A DNA stretch of 64,000 nt from CAG-390 sp003523225 (GTDB taxonomy: Bacteria; Bacillota; Clostridia; Oscillospirales; CAG-272). The notes beneath the pieces are model-generated. The model made no database searches, had not been told where the DNA came from, and was given only the letters and a program-made list of their open reading frames with translations. Where the stretch lies: positions 34,715 to 98,714 of the forward strand of contig CABPZE010000006.1 in assembly GCA_902461815.1 (NCBI GenBank), given 5' to 3'. The position numbers were made by a program, and so were the translations under genes. This document shows positions 33,942-42,718 of this stretch, one piece after another. Numbering within the stretch: the first letter of the stretch is position 1; each line of letters begins with the position of its first letter.

Positions 33942-34695
33942 GGTTTTTGCCTCCCTCCGTTTTGTCGCTGAGTACACGGCAGGGACCTCCTGCCGAGGCC
34001 GAACGCAATAATCCGGGCAGTATCTCCTCCCGCGGTCCGCAGGCGTCCACCGTTCCGTTCTTCATTACTATTATCGTGTCCGCAATGTTGAGTATGCGCT
34101 CCTGATGGCTGATTATCAGAATGTTCCCGCGGGTCGATTCGTACATTTTTTCAAACACGCGGATTAGGTTCTGGAAGCTCCACAGGTCAATGCCGGCTTC
34201 AGGTTCATCAAAGATAGACAGCTTTGTGCCGCGCGCCAGTATCATGGCAATTTCAATGCGCTTCAGCTCGCCTCCCGAAAGACTTGCGTTCAGCTCGCGG
34301 TCAATATAATCGCGGGCGCAAAGTCCTACCTCGGAAAGATACGCGCAGGATTCGTCAATGCTGTTTTTGCGCCCGGAGGCAAGGTCAAGTATATCCCGTA
34401 CGCGCAGTCCCTTGAAGCGAACGGGCTGCTGAAAAGCATAGCTGATACCTGCCTTTGCACGCTCTGTTATCGACATTGAGGTGATGTCCACGCCGTCAAG
34501 CAGTACCTGCCCGGAGCTTGGGGTGTAAATTCCGGCAATTATTTTGGCGAGGGTGGATTTTCCGCCTCCGTTGGGACCTGTGACCGCCGCAAACCTGTCG
34601 TTTACGACAAGATTTATGTTGTGCAGTATTTCCTTTGGTCTGCCGTTTTTTTCGTTATCGACGGCTTCAAAGCAGACGTTTTTCAGTTCGATCAT
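33928..34695 (-). CDS. sufC: Fe-S cluster assembly ATPase SufC
   Basis: A 255-residue ABC-type ATPase without membrane domain. Walker A GPNGGGKST, signature LSGGELKRIEIA and Walker B LSIFDEPEAGID are all seen; the D-loop EAGIDLWSF and H-loop His (ISHQER) follow. It powers transfer of Fe-S clusters on the SufB scaffold. The start is ATG at 34695; the ribosome site GAAAGGA is about 14 bases upstream. It overlaps sufB by 14 bases, so both are translated together. Confidence 0.92.
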   Translation of the reverse strand: MIELKNVCFEAVDNEKNGRPKEILHNINLVVNDRFAAVTGPNGGGKSTLAKIIAGIYTPSSGQVLLDGVDITSMSITERAKAGISYAFQQPVRFKGLRVRDILDLASGRKNSIDESCAYLSEVGLCARDYIDRELNASLSGGELKRIEIAMILARGTKLSIFDEPEAGIDLWSFQNLIRVFEKMYESTRGNILIISHQERILNIADTIIVMKNGTVDACGPREEILPGLLRSASAGGPCRVLSDKTEGGKNRGCN

Positions 34696-34740
34696 TTTTG
34701 ATTTTGTATTCCTTTCAGACAAGCTGCGTATAAATGCTGA

Positions 34741-36240
34741 TTATTGTTTGCTGTTTCCCGTCCAGCTTATGGTTTTGAGCAGCGGGACGAAGGCGTCGCG
34801 TTCGGTTTGCGTTTCCTTGACGGAAACGCCGCTTATGGGATCGTAAAAATACTGATAACAGAAATAAGCAACACCGCGGCAACGGGGAAGCGATTCTGTG
34901 TATTCAAGACAGCGCATAAGTATGTCCTTGTGCTCCGACCACTCGTTTTTGCCGGTACCGGCGTACTGGTCGGTGCCGGATTTGGCTTTTCCGAGCGTCA
35001 TGCCGATGATAAGCTCTACCGCGTCGAGCTTGATTATGCTCTGGAAGGTGTTTGATACCTTTTTGAAGTCATAGGTCTGATGCTCAAGCCCGAAATAAAC
35101 CTGTGGGCAGATGTAGTCGAGATATCCCGCCTCAGAGCACCAGCGGTAAACGTCGGCATACTGCTTTTCGTACACTGTGTTGATGTTGCCTGCCGGACTG
35201 ATGCCGAACAGAATATCCGCGCCGGCAGCTTTTACGGTGTCGTAAAGCCCTGCAACCAGCCCCGAAAGGCAGTCGCGGCGGTAGTCGGCAAGCGACATCT
35301 TTCCGCCGTCTTTACGGTAGGCGGAGTATGCGGCGGAGTCGAACGAAGCTTCGGTGGTGGGGTAGAAGTAATCGTCCATGTGCAGACCGTCGACATTGTA
35401 GTTTGCAAGTATCTCGGCTGCGCCGTCGATTATAAGCTGCCTGACCTCCGGATATGCCGGATTGAGATAGAGGCGGTTTGACACGGTTACAACATATTTT
35501 CCGCGCGTCGTGGGGTCATCGTACCAGCTGCGTATGCGGTATTTCTGAGGTATTTTTGTTACCTCGCTGACAAGCATTGCGCGCATCGGATTTATCCATG
35601 CGTGTACTGACAAGCCGAGCGCGTGCGCCTCGTCAAGAATTATGCGGAAGACGTCATAATCCGCCTTGCCGCCGTATGCTCCCACGACATATGAGGACAT
35701 TGGATAGACCTCAGAGGGGTACATACTGTCGGCATACGGACGCACCTGTACTATTATTGTGTTGATTCCGTTGTCCTTAACGTTTGAAAGTATCTTTTTT
35801 ATGTAATTTGTAAACTGGCTCCTGCTTCTCTGAGATGAGCCGTTTGTATATACCTTGTTAAGGTCAAATTGCGAAAGCCACATACATTTTTTGTCGGCGT
35901 AGTTCAATACTGAGGTCGATATGGGCTGCTCCATTTCTTTAGTCTCCTCCGCTTGAGTCGTTTTTTCCTCCGTTACCGCCGGGCTTGTTTCTTCCTCCGT
36001 ATCCGGATGGGCTGTTGTGAGCGGCGGCTCGGATCCCGTCACTTTATCGGGAACGGTTTCTGTTATGTCGTCTTTGACAGTGCTTTCTGTTGATGTGATA
36101 TCCTCCGGGGAGGACACTGTATCGGAAATATCCGATCCTCCGGGCGGGTCTTGCGTTCCCACGCAGGATACTGCCGTAAGCAGCAGGAAAAATGCCACTG
36201 CCGCGCACACAAGTCTTGATACCGTATTCTTTCGGGACAT
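34741..36240 (-). CDS. Lipoprotein with GHL10 glycosyl-hydrolase-like domain
   Basis: A 499-residue exported lipoprotein. The start is ATG at 36240 (GGAGG 5 bases upstream); the longer frame upstream is not coding. Signal peptide with lipobox AVSC, then a Ser/Thr/Glu-rich spacer (about 25-110) and the GHL10 (DUF187/YddW) TIM-barrel: MWLSQFDLNKVY, GINTIIVQVRPYADSMYPS, AHALGLSVHAWINPMRAML, VDGLHMDDYFYP with a possible catalytic Asp pair, and ILFGISPAGNI. Homologues are annotated as family 10 glycosyl hydrolase-like; the substrate is probably a cell-wall glycan. It is 45 bases after sufC. Confidence 0.9.
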   Translation of the reverse strand: MSRKNTVSRLVCAAVAFFLLLTAVSCVGTQDPPGGSDISDTVSSPEDITSTESTVKDDITETVPDKVTGSEPPLTTAHPDTEEETSPAVTEEKTTQAEETKEMEQPISTSVLNYADKKCMWLSQFDLNKVYTNGSSQRSRSQFTNYIKKILSNVKDNGINTIIVQVRPYADSMYPSEVYPMSSYVVGAYGGKADYDVFRIILDEAHALGLSVHAWINPMRAMLVSEVTKIPQKYRIRSWYDDPTTRGKYVVTVSNRLYLNPAYPEVRQLIIDGAAEILANYNVDGLHMDDYFYPTTEASFDSAAYSAYRKDGGKMSLADYRRDCLSGLVAGLYDTVKAAGADILFGISPAGNINTVYEKQYADVYRWCSEAGYLDYICPQVYFGLEHQTYDFKKVSNTFQSIIKLDAVELIIGMTLGKAKSGTDQYAGTGKNEWSEHKDILMRCLEYTESLPRCRGVAYFCYQYFYDPISGVSVKETQTERDAFVPLLKTISWTGNSKQ

Positions 36241-36427
36241 TTTATCCTCCTTCTGTTGTTCGGTTCTTAAAAATGCATACAATAACATTTTAACTCTATT
36301 CATCTGTTTTGTCAAGATGTCATGGCTCTGTGCGGATATTCTATCCGGCAGGAGTGAATTCCAAAAGAAAATCACAGTTAAATTTTTGGGTCTGTAAAAA
36401 TATTTTTTGAAAAGTCGGCAAAAGCTC

Positions 36428-36456
36428 TTGACACGACGCAAAAAGAATGGTATAAT
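36428..36456 (+). promoter_or_regulatory. Consensus sigma-A promoter of the infC-rpmI-rplT operon
   Basis: TTGACA at 36428-36433, 17-base spacer, TATAAT at 36451-36456, both boxes perfect. It is the strongest promoter by match in the window, as expected for a ribosomal operon. The 187 bases between the GHL10 start and this promoter hold no feature I can support. Confidence 0.92.
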
Positions 36457-36462
36457 ATCACC

Positions 36463-36582
36463 CGAAATAAAGAAGAACTCTCCGTTCTCACCCTGCCGCA
36501 CCGCGAGCTTGGTAAATATTTTTCTTCTCCCGCAATGGGTGAAGTGTGAAGCACGGAGTTTTTCTTCGTGCATTTTATTTTG
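36463..36582 (+). ncRNA. L20 leader (autoregulatory 5' UTR of infC-rpmI-rplT)
   Basis: The 150-base leader between the promoter and infC contains segments I recall from the Firmicutes L20 leader (GCGAGCTTGGTAAAT and CCCGCAATGGGTGAAG), then an intrinsic attenuator: GCACGGAG (36551-36558) pairs with CTTCGTGC (36564-36571) and is followed by ATTTTATTTTG. Ribosomal protein L20, encoded at 37498, binds such leaders and promotes termination. Position, downstream gene order and attenuator all agree; recognition of the sequence is from memory. Confidence 0.85.
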
Positions 36583-36611
36583 TCCGGCATTTTTTTCGGA
36601 GGTGAACTACA

Positions 36612-37133
36612 ATAGCAACAAAAGATACTCTCGTCAATGAGGCGATTCGATTCAAGGAAGTCAGACTTCTCGACCAGGACGGCAAGCAGCTCGGGATCAT
36701 GGGCTCGGATGCCGCTCTCAGGATAGCATACGACCGTGGGCTTGACCTTGTGCTTATGTCCGCTCAGTCGCAGCCTCCGGTCTGCCGTATACTTGACTAC
36801 GGCAAGTTCCGGTTTGAGCGCGAAAAGAAGGAAAAAGAAGCAAAAAAGAAACAGACCACCATCGAGCTGAAGGAGGTTCAGCTCTCCTGTCGTATTGAGC
36901 AGCATGATTTTGATACCAAGGTAAAGCATGCGTTGCGCTTTCTCGGAGACGGAAACAAGGTCAAGGTAGTGCTTCGCTTCCGCGGACGTGAAATGAGCCA
37001 TCAGCAGATAGGCCGCGACCTGCTCAAGCAGTTTGCCGATGCGTGCGCCGAGGTGGGCAGCGTTGACAAGCAGCCGGTGCTGGACGGAAAGCTCATGACT
37101 ATGATAGTCGTTCCGCTGAAGAACGCCAAATAA
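36612..37133 (+). CDS. infC: Translation initiation factor IF-3, AUA start
   Basis: A 173-residue initiation factor that keeps ribosomal subunits apart and proofreads start codons. The N-domain (VNEAIRFKEVRLLDQDGKQLG), the helical linker FEREKKEKEAKKKQ and the C-domain (FRGREMSHQQIGRDLL) are complete only if translation begins at ATA 36612, where GGAGGTG lies 7 bases upstream; the first in-frame ATG at 36699 would remove 29 conserved residues. Rare start codons are known in infC and make it self-regulating, because IF-3 itself rejects them. First gene of the L20 operon. Confidence 0.93.
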   Translation: MATKDTLVNEAIRFKEVRLLDQDGKQLGIMGSDAALRIAYDRGLDLVLMSAQSQPPVCRILDYGKFRFEREKKEKEAKKKQTTIELKEVQLSCRIEQHDFDTKVKHALRFLGDGNKVKVVLRFRGREMSHQQIGRDLLKQFADACAEVGSVDKQPVLDGKLMTMIVVPLKNAK

Positions 37134-37243
37134 GAGTCGTTTTGCGTTGGCGCTCCCGCCGGCAGACATTTGTTCATCAACGGCGTTTTCGCCTTAATGA
37201 TACAACATCACGATAGGTTATCTATACAAAGGAGAACAAAACT

Positions 37244-37438
37244 ATGGGAAAAATCAAGACACACAGAGCTTCCGCCAAGCGTTTCTCTGTTACGGGAACC
37301 GGCAAAGTTAAGATGAATCATTCTCATCACCGCCATAAGCTCGGTATAAAGGATCAGAAGCGCAAGAGACATCTTCGTTCCGGCGATTACGTTCAGGGCA
37401 AGATGGCTTCCAACATCCGCACCATGATCGGCAAATAA
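37244..37438 (+). CDS. rpmI: 50S ribosomal protein L35
   Basis: A 64-residue highly basic protein matching L35: GKIKTHRASAKRFSVTGTGK and HSHHRHKLGIKDQKRKRHLR. It binds 23S rRNA in the large subunit. GGAG lies 9 bases before the ATG. Middle gene of infC-rpmI-rplT. Confidence 0.97.
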   Translation: MGKIKTHRASAKRFSVTGTGKVKMNHSHHRHKLGIKDQKRKRHLRSGDYVQGKMASNIRTMIGK

Positions 37439-37497
37439 GCCGCAGATACCGTAATAACAATTATAAGTTTGGCTAAGGCTTAAGAAGGAGATTAAAA

Positions 37498-37851
37498 ATG
37501 GCAAGAGTAAAAGGCGCGATGATGACGCGCAAGAGAAGAAATAAAGTCCTGAAGGCTGCCCGCGGTTACTGGGGCGCAAAGAGCAAGCATTTCCGTATGG
37601 CAAAGCAGGCGGTGATGAAGAGCGGTAACTACGCATTCATCGGCCGCAAGCAGAGAAAGAGAGATTTCAGACGTCTGTGGATCGCCCGTATCTCCGCTCA
37701 GGCGAAGGTCAACGGCATGAACTATTCAACCTTCATGCACGGACTCAAGCTCGCCGGAATCGATCTCAACCGCAAGATGCTGGCTGAGATCGCCGTTTCC
37801 GACAAGGAAGTTTTCGCGGCTCTCGCCGAGAAAGCAAAGGCTGCCCTTTAA
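37498..37851 (+). CDS. rplT: 50S ribosomal protein L20
   Basis: A 117-residue basic ribosomal protein with the family start ARVKGAMMTRKRRNKVLKAA and the conserved YSTFMHGLKLAGIDLNRKML region. It is an early-assembly protein binding 23S rRNA and, in Firmicutes, the repressor acting on the leader at 36463-36582. AAGGAG lies 7 bases before the ATG. Last gene of the operon; a hairpin follows. Confidence 0.97.
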   Translation: MARVKGAMMTRKRRNKVLKAARGYWGAKSKHFRMAKQAVMKSGNYAFIGRKQRKRDFRRLWIARISAQAKVNGMNYSTFMHGLKLAGIDLNRKMLAEIAVSDKEVFAALAEKAKAAL

Positions 37852-37864
37852 CTTGGATTGGAGT

Positions 37865-37910
37865 GGGCTGCTGCATAGCTGATATCAGATATCGGCGTTT
37901 GCAGCAGCCC
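37865..37910 (+). terminator. Hairpin after rplT (terminator-like)
   Basis: Arms 37865-37875 and 37900-37910 (GGGCTGCTGCA and complement) form an 11-bp stem; the loop itself contains a small GATATC repeat. Only a weak T tract follows (CTCATTTC). The arm core is shared with four other hairpins in the window. Confidence 0.65.
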
Positions 37911-38032
37911 CTCATTTCGGATAAATCCGTTCCGCTTTGCAAGGCGCGCGGTCCGATTTCCGTTTTGCGCCGGAGCTTTGAGAGGCAACTCTGTATTGCC
38001 AAAAATCCGATGGGATACCGGGGAGGCAGGAT

Positions 38033-38899
38033 ATGCTGTCCTATATATCGTCACGTCATAATCCCGCCGTTATGCTGGCGGCGTCTCTGTCCGAAAAAAA
38101 GAACCGGGAAAAGACCCGGCTTTTCCGCTTTGACGGCAAAAAGCTGTTTGCCGAGGCGTGCGCATGCGGCGTCGAGCTTGAGCATGTCTTTCTGCTTGAA
38201 AGCAAGAAGGATGAGCTTATTCAATTTGTAAATGAAAAGATCTCGATCCATAATATAAATAATATGGATTGTGTTTATATACTTTCGGATGCGGCTTTTG
38301 ACAAAATCTGCGAAGAAAAATCGCCCGAGGGTATAATAACTGTGGCAAAATATATTGACAAACTCCGTAAAATTGCTACAATAGATAATATGGCGTCTGC
38401 CGCGGACGCAAATGAGCTTTTCGGAGAGGGCAGGATGATGGCTTTTGAGTCGCTGCGCGATCCGGGCAACCTCGGAACCGTCATACGCACTGCGGCGGCG
38501 CTGGGCGTGGACACGTTGCTTTTGTCCTCCGACTGTGCGGATATTTACAACCCGCGTACGGTCAGGGCGGCTATGGGAGCGCTGTTTACACGCCGTATAG
38601 TTATTGCTGACGATCTTCCGTGCGCGCTTGCCGCAGTCAGAAAGACCGGACGGCGCACCGTTGCGGCGGCGCTTTCCGACGGCGCGCGGGATGTAAGGGA
38701 GCTATCTCTCGGTTCAAGTGACTGTGTCGTTATCGGAAACGAGGGTCACGGACTGTCAGAGGCGGCTCTGGCGGCGTGCGAGCTGTCGGCGATCCTGCCG
38801 ATGGAACGCGGACCGGGCATTGAGTCGCTCAATGCGTCGGTTGCGGCGGCGATATTCATGTGGCTCTGCCGTGGAGAGGATACTGCCGCTCGGAATTAA
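38033..38899 (+). CDS. TrmH/SpoU-family RNA 2'-O-methyltransferase
   Basis: A 288-residue SPOUT methyltransferase using S-adenosylmethionine. Motif 1 reads SLRDPGNLGTVIRTA, motif 2 VVIGNEGHGL and motif 3 IESLNASVAAAIFMW, which together form the trefoil knot and active site. An N-terminal substrate-binding domain (about 1-110) precedes them. It probably methylates a ribose in 23S rRNA or tRNA; the exact site cannot be read from sequence. GGAGGCAGGAT lies just before the ATG. It is 21 bases upstream of dprA. Confidence 0.9.
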   Translation: MLSYISSRHNPAVMLAASLSEKKNREKTRLFRFDGKKLFAEACACGVELEHVFLLESKKDELIQFVNEKISIHNINNMDCVYILSDAAFDKICEEKSPEGIITVAKYIDKLRKIATIDNMASAADANELFGEGRMMAFESLRDPGNLGTVIRTAAALGVDTLLLSSDCADIYNPRTVRAAMGALFTRRIVIADDLPCALAAVRKTGRRTVAAALSDGARDVRELSLGSSDCVVIGNEGHGLSEAALAACELSAILPMERGPGIESLNASVAAAIFMWLCRGEDTAARN

Positions 38900-38920
38900 A
38901 AAATTTTCAGAGGTGTTCGT

Positions 38921-40207
38921 ATGTCGTGCGGTCTTTATGATGTGTGGCTGTCCCTGCGAATGTACCCGGGAAGATCGGCTCACCGCCGGCTTTTTGAAAT
39001 ATTCGGTAATGCCTACAACGTATACAGAGCAGACCCCGCGGAAACTGAAGCCGCGGGTCTTCCGGACGGCTTGGCGTCGCGTCTTGCCGACAAAAGCCTT
39101 GAACGCGCCGTAGCCATAATGGATTACTGCACCCGCACGGGAATCACGCTTGTCACCGAAGGCTGCGAGGGATATCCGCACAGGCTTTCCGATATTGCCG
39201 ACCCGCCTTATCTGCTTTACATCCGCGGAAATATGCCGGATATTGATTCGCTTGTCAGCATATCAGTGGTAGGAACACGCTCAATGAGCGAATACGGAAT
39301 GCGCACGGCGTATAAAATATCCTATGAGCTGAGCGCGGCGGGAATCGTGCTTGTCAGCGGTATGGCGCTTGGGATCGACAGTGTTGCGGCATGCGCGGCG
39401 CTGGATTCCGGCGGCACGACCGTCGCCGTACTTGGCTGCGGGATAGACATGGCTTATCCCTCACAGCACAAAAGACTTATGGACTGTATTGCCGCCCACG
39501 GTGCGGTGATAAGCGAATTTCCTCCCGGCACACATCCCGATGGCAGGAATTTTCCCATTCGCAACCGTATAATCAGCGGCTTGGGACTCGGCACGCTTGT
39601 TGTTGAGGCAGACGCGCAGTCCGGTGCGCTTATAACCGCTCGCAGCGCACTGGTTCAGGGCAGGGATATTTTTGCCGTTCCCGGAAATGTAGGTGATGCG
39701 AACACCTCGGGGACAAACACTCTGATACGCGACGGCGCAAACGTGGCGCTGTCGGCGCGTGATATCATCAAGGTTTATGAATTTCCGTGGCGCGAGGCTA
39801 TGGACTACACCGCTCTTGCGGCGGCGGAGCGCATCTCGGACTATACCGGAGGTCTTTATGACAGGTACGGAGTGTGCGCCGGTGAGACGAAGAGCAGTAC
39901 TGCCGTCAAGCCGGAAAAGCCGGATGGAAAGAGCGCAAAGCTTCATCTGACATATGCACGCGACAGGCGCGTGTCTGATGCGGCGACTGAGGAACGTCGT
40001 GCAGTCGAGTCGAAAAGCGCGGATGAAGCAGGGCTTTCCGGAAATCTCGGCACTGTTTATAACGGTATGAAGCCGGGGGAGAAGCTGTCCATTGATCAGC
40101 TTATGCGGCTGGGGCTTTCAATGGGAGAGCTGATGTCTGCGCTGACCCAGCTTGAGATCCGCGGGTTTGTTGCCTCTGTTCCCGGAGGATTTTATACCAG
40201 AAAATAA
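38921..40207 (+). CDS. dprA: DNA processing protein DprA
   Basis: A 428-residue protein that loads RecA onto incoming single-stranded DNA in natural transformation. Its Rossmann core is clear: VVGTRSMSEYGMRTA, VSGMALGIDSVAACAAL, TVAVLGCGIDMAYPSQ, SEFPPGTHPDGRNFPIRNRIISGL and VVEADAQSGALIT. An N-terminal SAM-like region and a C-terminal winged-helix domain (LSIDQLMRLGLSMGELMSAL) flank it, joined by an unusually long Lys/Ala-rich linker (about 310-365). Neighbouring topA is the usual partner in Firmicutes. Confidence 0.95.
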   Translation: MSCGLYDVWLSLRMYPGRSAHRRLFEIFGNAYNVYRADPAETEAAGLPDGLASRLADKSLERAVAIMDYCTRTGITLVTEGCEGYPHRLSDIADPPYLLYIRGNMPDIDSLVSISVVGTRSMSEYGMRTAYKISYELSAAGIVLVSGMALGIDSVAACAALDSGGTTVAVLGCGIDMAYPSQHKRLMDCIAAHGAVISEFPPGTHPDGRNFPIRNRIISGLGLGTLVVEADAQSGALITARSALVQGRDIFAVPGNVGDANTSGTNTLIRDGANVALSARDIIKVYEFPWREAMDYTALAAAERISDYTGGLYDRYGVCAGETKSSTAVKPEKPDGKSAKLHLTYARDRRVSDAATEERRAVESKSADEAGLSGNLGTVYNGMKPGEKLSIDQLMRLGLSMGELMSALTQLEIRGFVASVPGGFYTRK

Positions 40208-40257
40208 AGTTGACCAGAGCCTCGACCGGCTCTGGGTCAGAAAGGTTCTTTATATAA

Positions 40258-42690
40258 ATGTCTAATCTGATAATAATTGAGTCGCCCTTCAAGGCGACCG
40301 CAATCAAGAGCTACCTCGGCTCGGGATATAAGGTGGTTGCATCAAACGGGCATATCCGCGATCTGCCGAAAAGCACCTTCGGCATCGACATTGATAATAA
40401 CTTTGAGCCGCACTATATCAACATACGCGGCAAGGCGGATATAATCAATGAGATAAAAAAGGATGCGCGCAACGCGACGAAGGTCTACTTTGCAACCGAC
40501 CCTGACCGCGAGGGCGAGGCTATCTCGTGGCATCTTGCTACGGCTCTTGGGATCCCGATAGAGAAGACCCTGCGTGTGACCTTCAATTCCATCACCAAAA
40601 CGGCGGTAAAGGAGGGCATCAAGCACCCGCGCTCAATTGACATGAATATTGTCAATGCCCAGCAGTCACGCCGCCTGCTTGACCGCATTGTGGGCTATAA
40701 GCTCAGCCCTTTCCTTTGGAAAAAGGTTCAGCACGGGCTGTCGGCGGGCAGAGTTCAGTCGGTGGCAACACGTATTATTGTCGAGCGTGAGGAGGAGATA
40801 CGCGCGTTCGTGCCTGTCGAGTACTGGACGGTAAGCGCAATGCTTTCCGACGGGCAGGTCAGCTTCCCGGTGAAATTCTGGGGAGACGAGAGCGGAAACC
40901 GCGTGGAGCTACACAGCGAGGAAGAAGCGAAACGCGTCACCTCTGCGGTCGAGGGAAAGCCATTTACCGTGCGCAGCATCAGGCGAGGAACAAAGGTAAA
41001 GACCCCGGCGCCTCCATTTATCACCTCAACGCTTCAGCAGGAGGCGTCACGTAAGCTGGGCTTTCAGGCATCGCGCACGATGAAGACCGCGCAGGAGCTT
41101 TACGAGGGAATTAATCTCGGAGCCGAGCTTGGCGGAACACAGGGTCTTATCACATATATGCGTACCGATTCACAGCGCGTCGCCGAGGAGGCTCAGACCG
41201 CCGCAAGGGCGCTTATCGTTGAAAAGTACGGCAAGGAATATTGCCCGGCATCGCCGCGCACCTACAAGACCGGAAAGTCCGCGCAGGACGCGCACGAAGC
41301 TATACGTCCCGCAAGAGTCGAGCTTGAGCCGTCCGCCGTGCGTCAGCATCTGAGCGCCGACCAGTATAAGCTTTATAAGCTCATCTGGGAAAGATTTGTC
41401 TCAAGCCAGATGGAATCGGCGCGTCTTTCAACTCTTTCGGTCGACCTTGCAAACAGCGGATGGATATTCCGCACCGGAGGATATACCGTTTCTTTTGCCG
41501 GATATATGGCGGTCTATGAGGAATCGACCGATGATACACGGCGCAGTGACGACCACGACGCGGAGGGAGAAAATCCCGACCCGCGAATTCCGGAGCTGCG
41601 TGAGGGGCAGAGCCTCAGTACAAACGAGGTGACGGCTCAGAAGCACTTCACCGAAGCACCGCCGCGTTACAATGACGCAACACTTGTTAAATTCCTTGAG
41701 GAAAAGGGCATCGGCAGACCGAGTACCTTTGCCACGATAATTTCCACAATAATATCCCGCGGATACGTCACCCGCGAGGGTAAGGCGCTTGTGCCGACAC
41801 AGCTCGGCGAGGTCACGACCGCGCTTATGAAGGAGAGCTTTGCGGATATAGTGGACTACCGCTTTACCGCAAACATCGAAAACGAGCTTGACGCGGTGGA
41901 GAACGGCGAGACCACAATGCAGGAGGTGCTTTCCGGCTTCTGGAACGGTTTTTCCCGCGAGCTGGAGTGCGCCGAGGCGCGCATGAAGGATGAAAAGGTC
42001 ACTGTCGAGCCGGAGCTTACCGATATTATATGTGACAAATGCGGCGCAACTATGGTCGTAAGGAACGGAAAGTACGGGAAGTTTGCCGCCTGTCCGAACT
42101 ATCCGAACTGCCGCAACACAAAGCCGCTTAATCCGGACGGAACGCCCAAAACCGAGACGGCTGCAAAAGCCGAGCCGGTTCCCGGAATGAAGTGCGAGCT
42201 CTGCGGAGGTCCTATGGTCCTGCGGCGCGGAAGATACGGCAGCTTTTATGCATGCGCCAATTATCCAAAGTGTAAATTCAACAAAAAGATAGAGCATGAG
42301 CTTGAGGGCGTCAGCTGTCCCAAATGCGGCGGAAGAATGCTTATCAAACACGGCAGGAACCGCTCTGTATTTTACAGCTGTGAGCATTATCCCGAATGCG
42401 ATTTTTCCACATGGGATGTTCCGCTGCCGGAAAAATGCCCGAAGTGCGGAGGTATGCTTTTCCGCAAAAAGGGCAGAGGAGGCGGAATAGTCTGCCATAA
42501 TGAGGCGTGCGGATACCGCCGTGCGGCTGAAACCGAAAGCGGTGACGATGGCGAAAAGCTATCCGCATCGCGCAAAGCCGCCGGAGTTGCTTTGGAGGAT
42601 TTTCCGCCGGAGGACAAGATGCCGGAGCTGCCCGAGGGATTTGAGGACGACCGTCCCCCGATGCCCGGAGACGAAGACGTGCCGTTCTGA
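40258..42690 (+). CDS. topA: DNA topoisomerase I with four C-terminal zinc fingers
   Basis: An 810-residue type IA enzyme relaxing negative supercoils. The TOPRIM domain (NLIIIESPFKATAIKSYL, then ATDPDREGEAISWHL), the active-site tyrosine in LITYMRTDSQR (about residue 300) and the PPRYNDATLVKFLEEKGIGR region are present. The C-terminus holds four Cys4 zinc ribbons (CDKCGA, CELCGG, CPKCGGRM, CPKCGGML), then an acidic tail (DRPPMPGDEDV). AAAGG lies about 13 bases before the ATG. A small inverted repeat (40210-40233) lies between dprA and topA. Confidence 0.97.
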   Translation: MSNLIIIESPFKATAIKSYLGSGYKVVASNGHIRDLPKSTFGIDIDNNFEPHYINIRGKADIINEIKKDARNATKVYFATDPDREGEAISWHLATALGIPIEKTLRVTFNSITKTAVKEGIKHPRSIDMNIVNAQQSRRLLDRIVGYKLSPFLWKKVQHGLSAGRVQSVATRIIVEREEEIRAFVPVEYWTVSAMLSDGQVSFPVKFWGDESGNRVELHSEEEAKRVTSAVEGKPFTVRSIRRGTKVKTPAPPFITSTLQQEASRKLGFQASRTMKTAQELYEGINLGAELGGTQGLITYMRTDSQRVAEEAQTAARALIVEKYGKEYCPASPRTYKTGKSAQDAHEAIRPARVELEPSAVRQHLSADQYKLYKLIWERFVSSQMESARLSTLSVDLANSGWIFRTGGYTVSFAGYMAVYEESTDDTRRSDDHDAEGENPDPRIPELREGQSLSTNEVTAQKHFTEAPPRYNDATLVKFLEEKGIGRPSTFATIISTIISRGYVTREGKALVPTQLGEVTTALMKESFADIVDYRFTANIENELDAVENGETTMQEVLSGFWNGFSRELECAEARMKDEKVTVEPELTDIICDKCGATMVVRNGKYGKFAACPNYPNCRNTKPLNPDGTPKTETAAKAEPVPGMKCELCGGPMVLRRGRYGSFYACANYPKCKFNKKIEHELEGVSCPKCGGRMLIKHGRNRSVFYSCEHYPECDFSTWDVPLPEKCPKCGGMLFRKKGRGGGIVCHNEACGYRRAAETESGDDGEKLSASRKAAGVALEDFPPEDKMPELPEGFEDDRPPMPGDEDVPF

Positions 42691-42718
42691 GCCACGCCGC
42701 AAAGGTTGATAACGTAAA

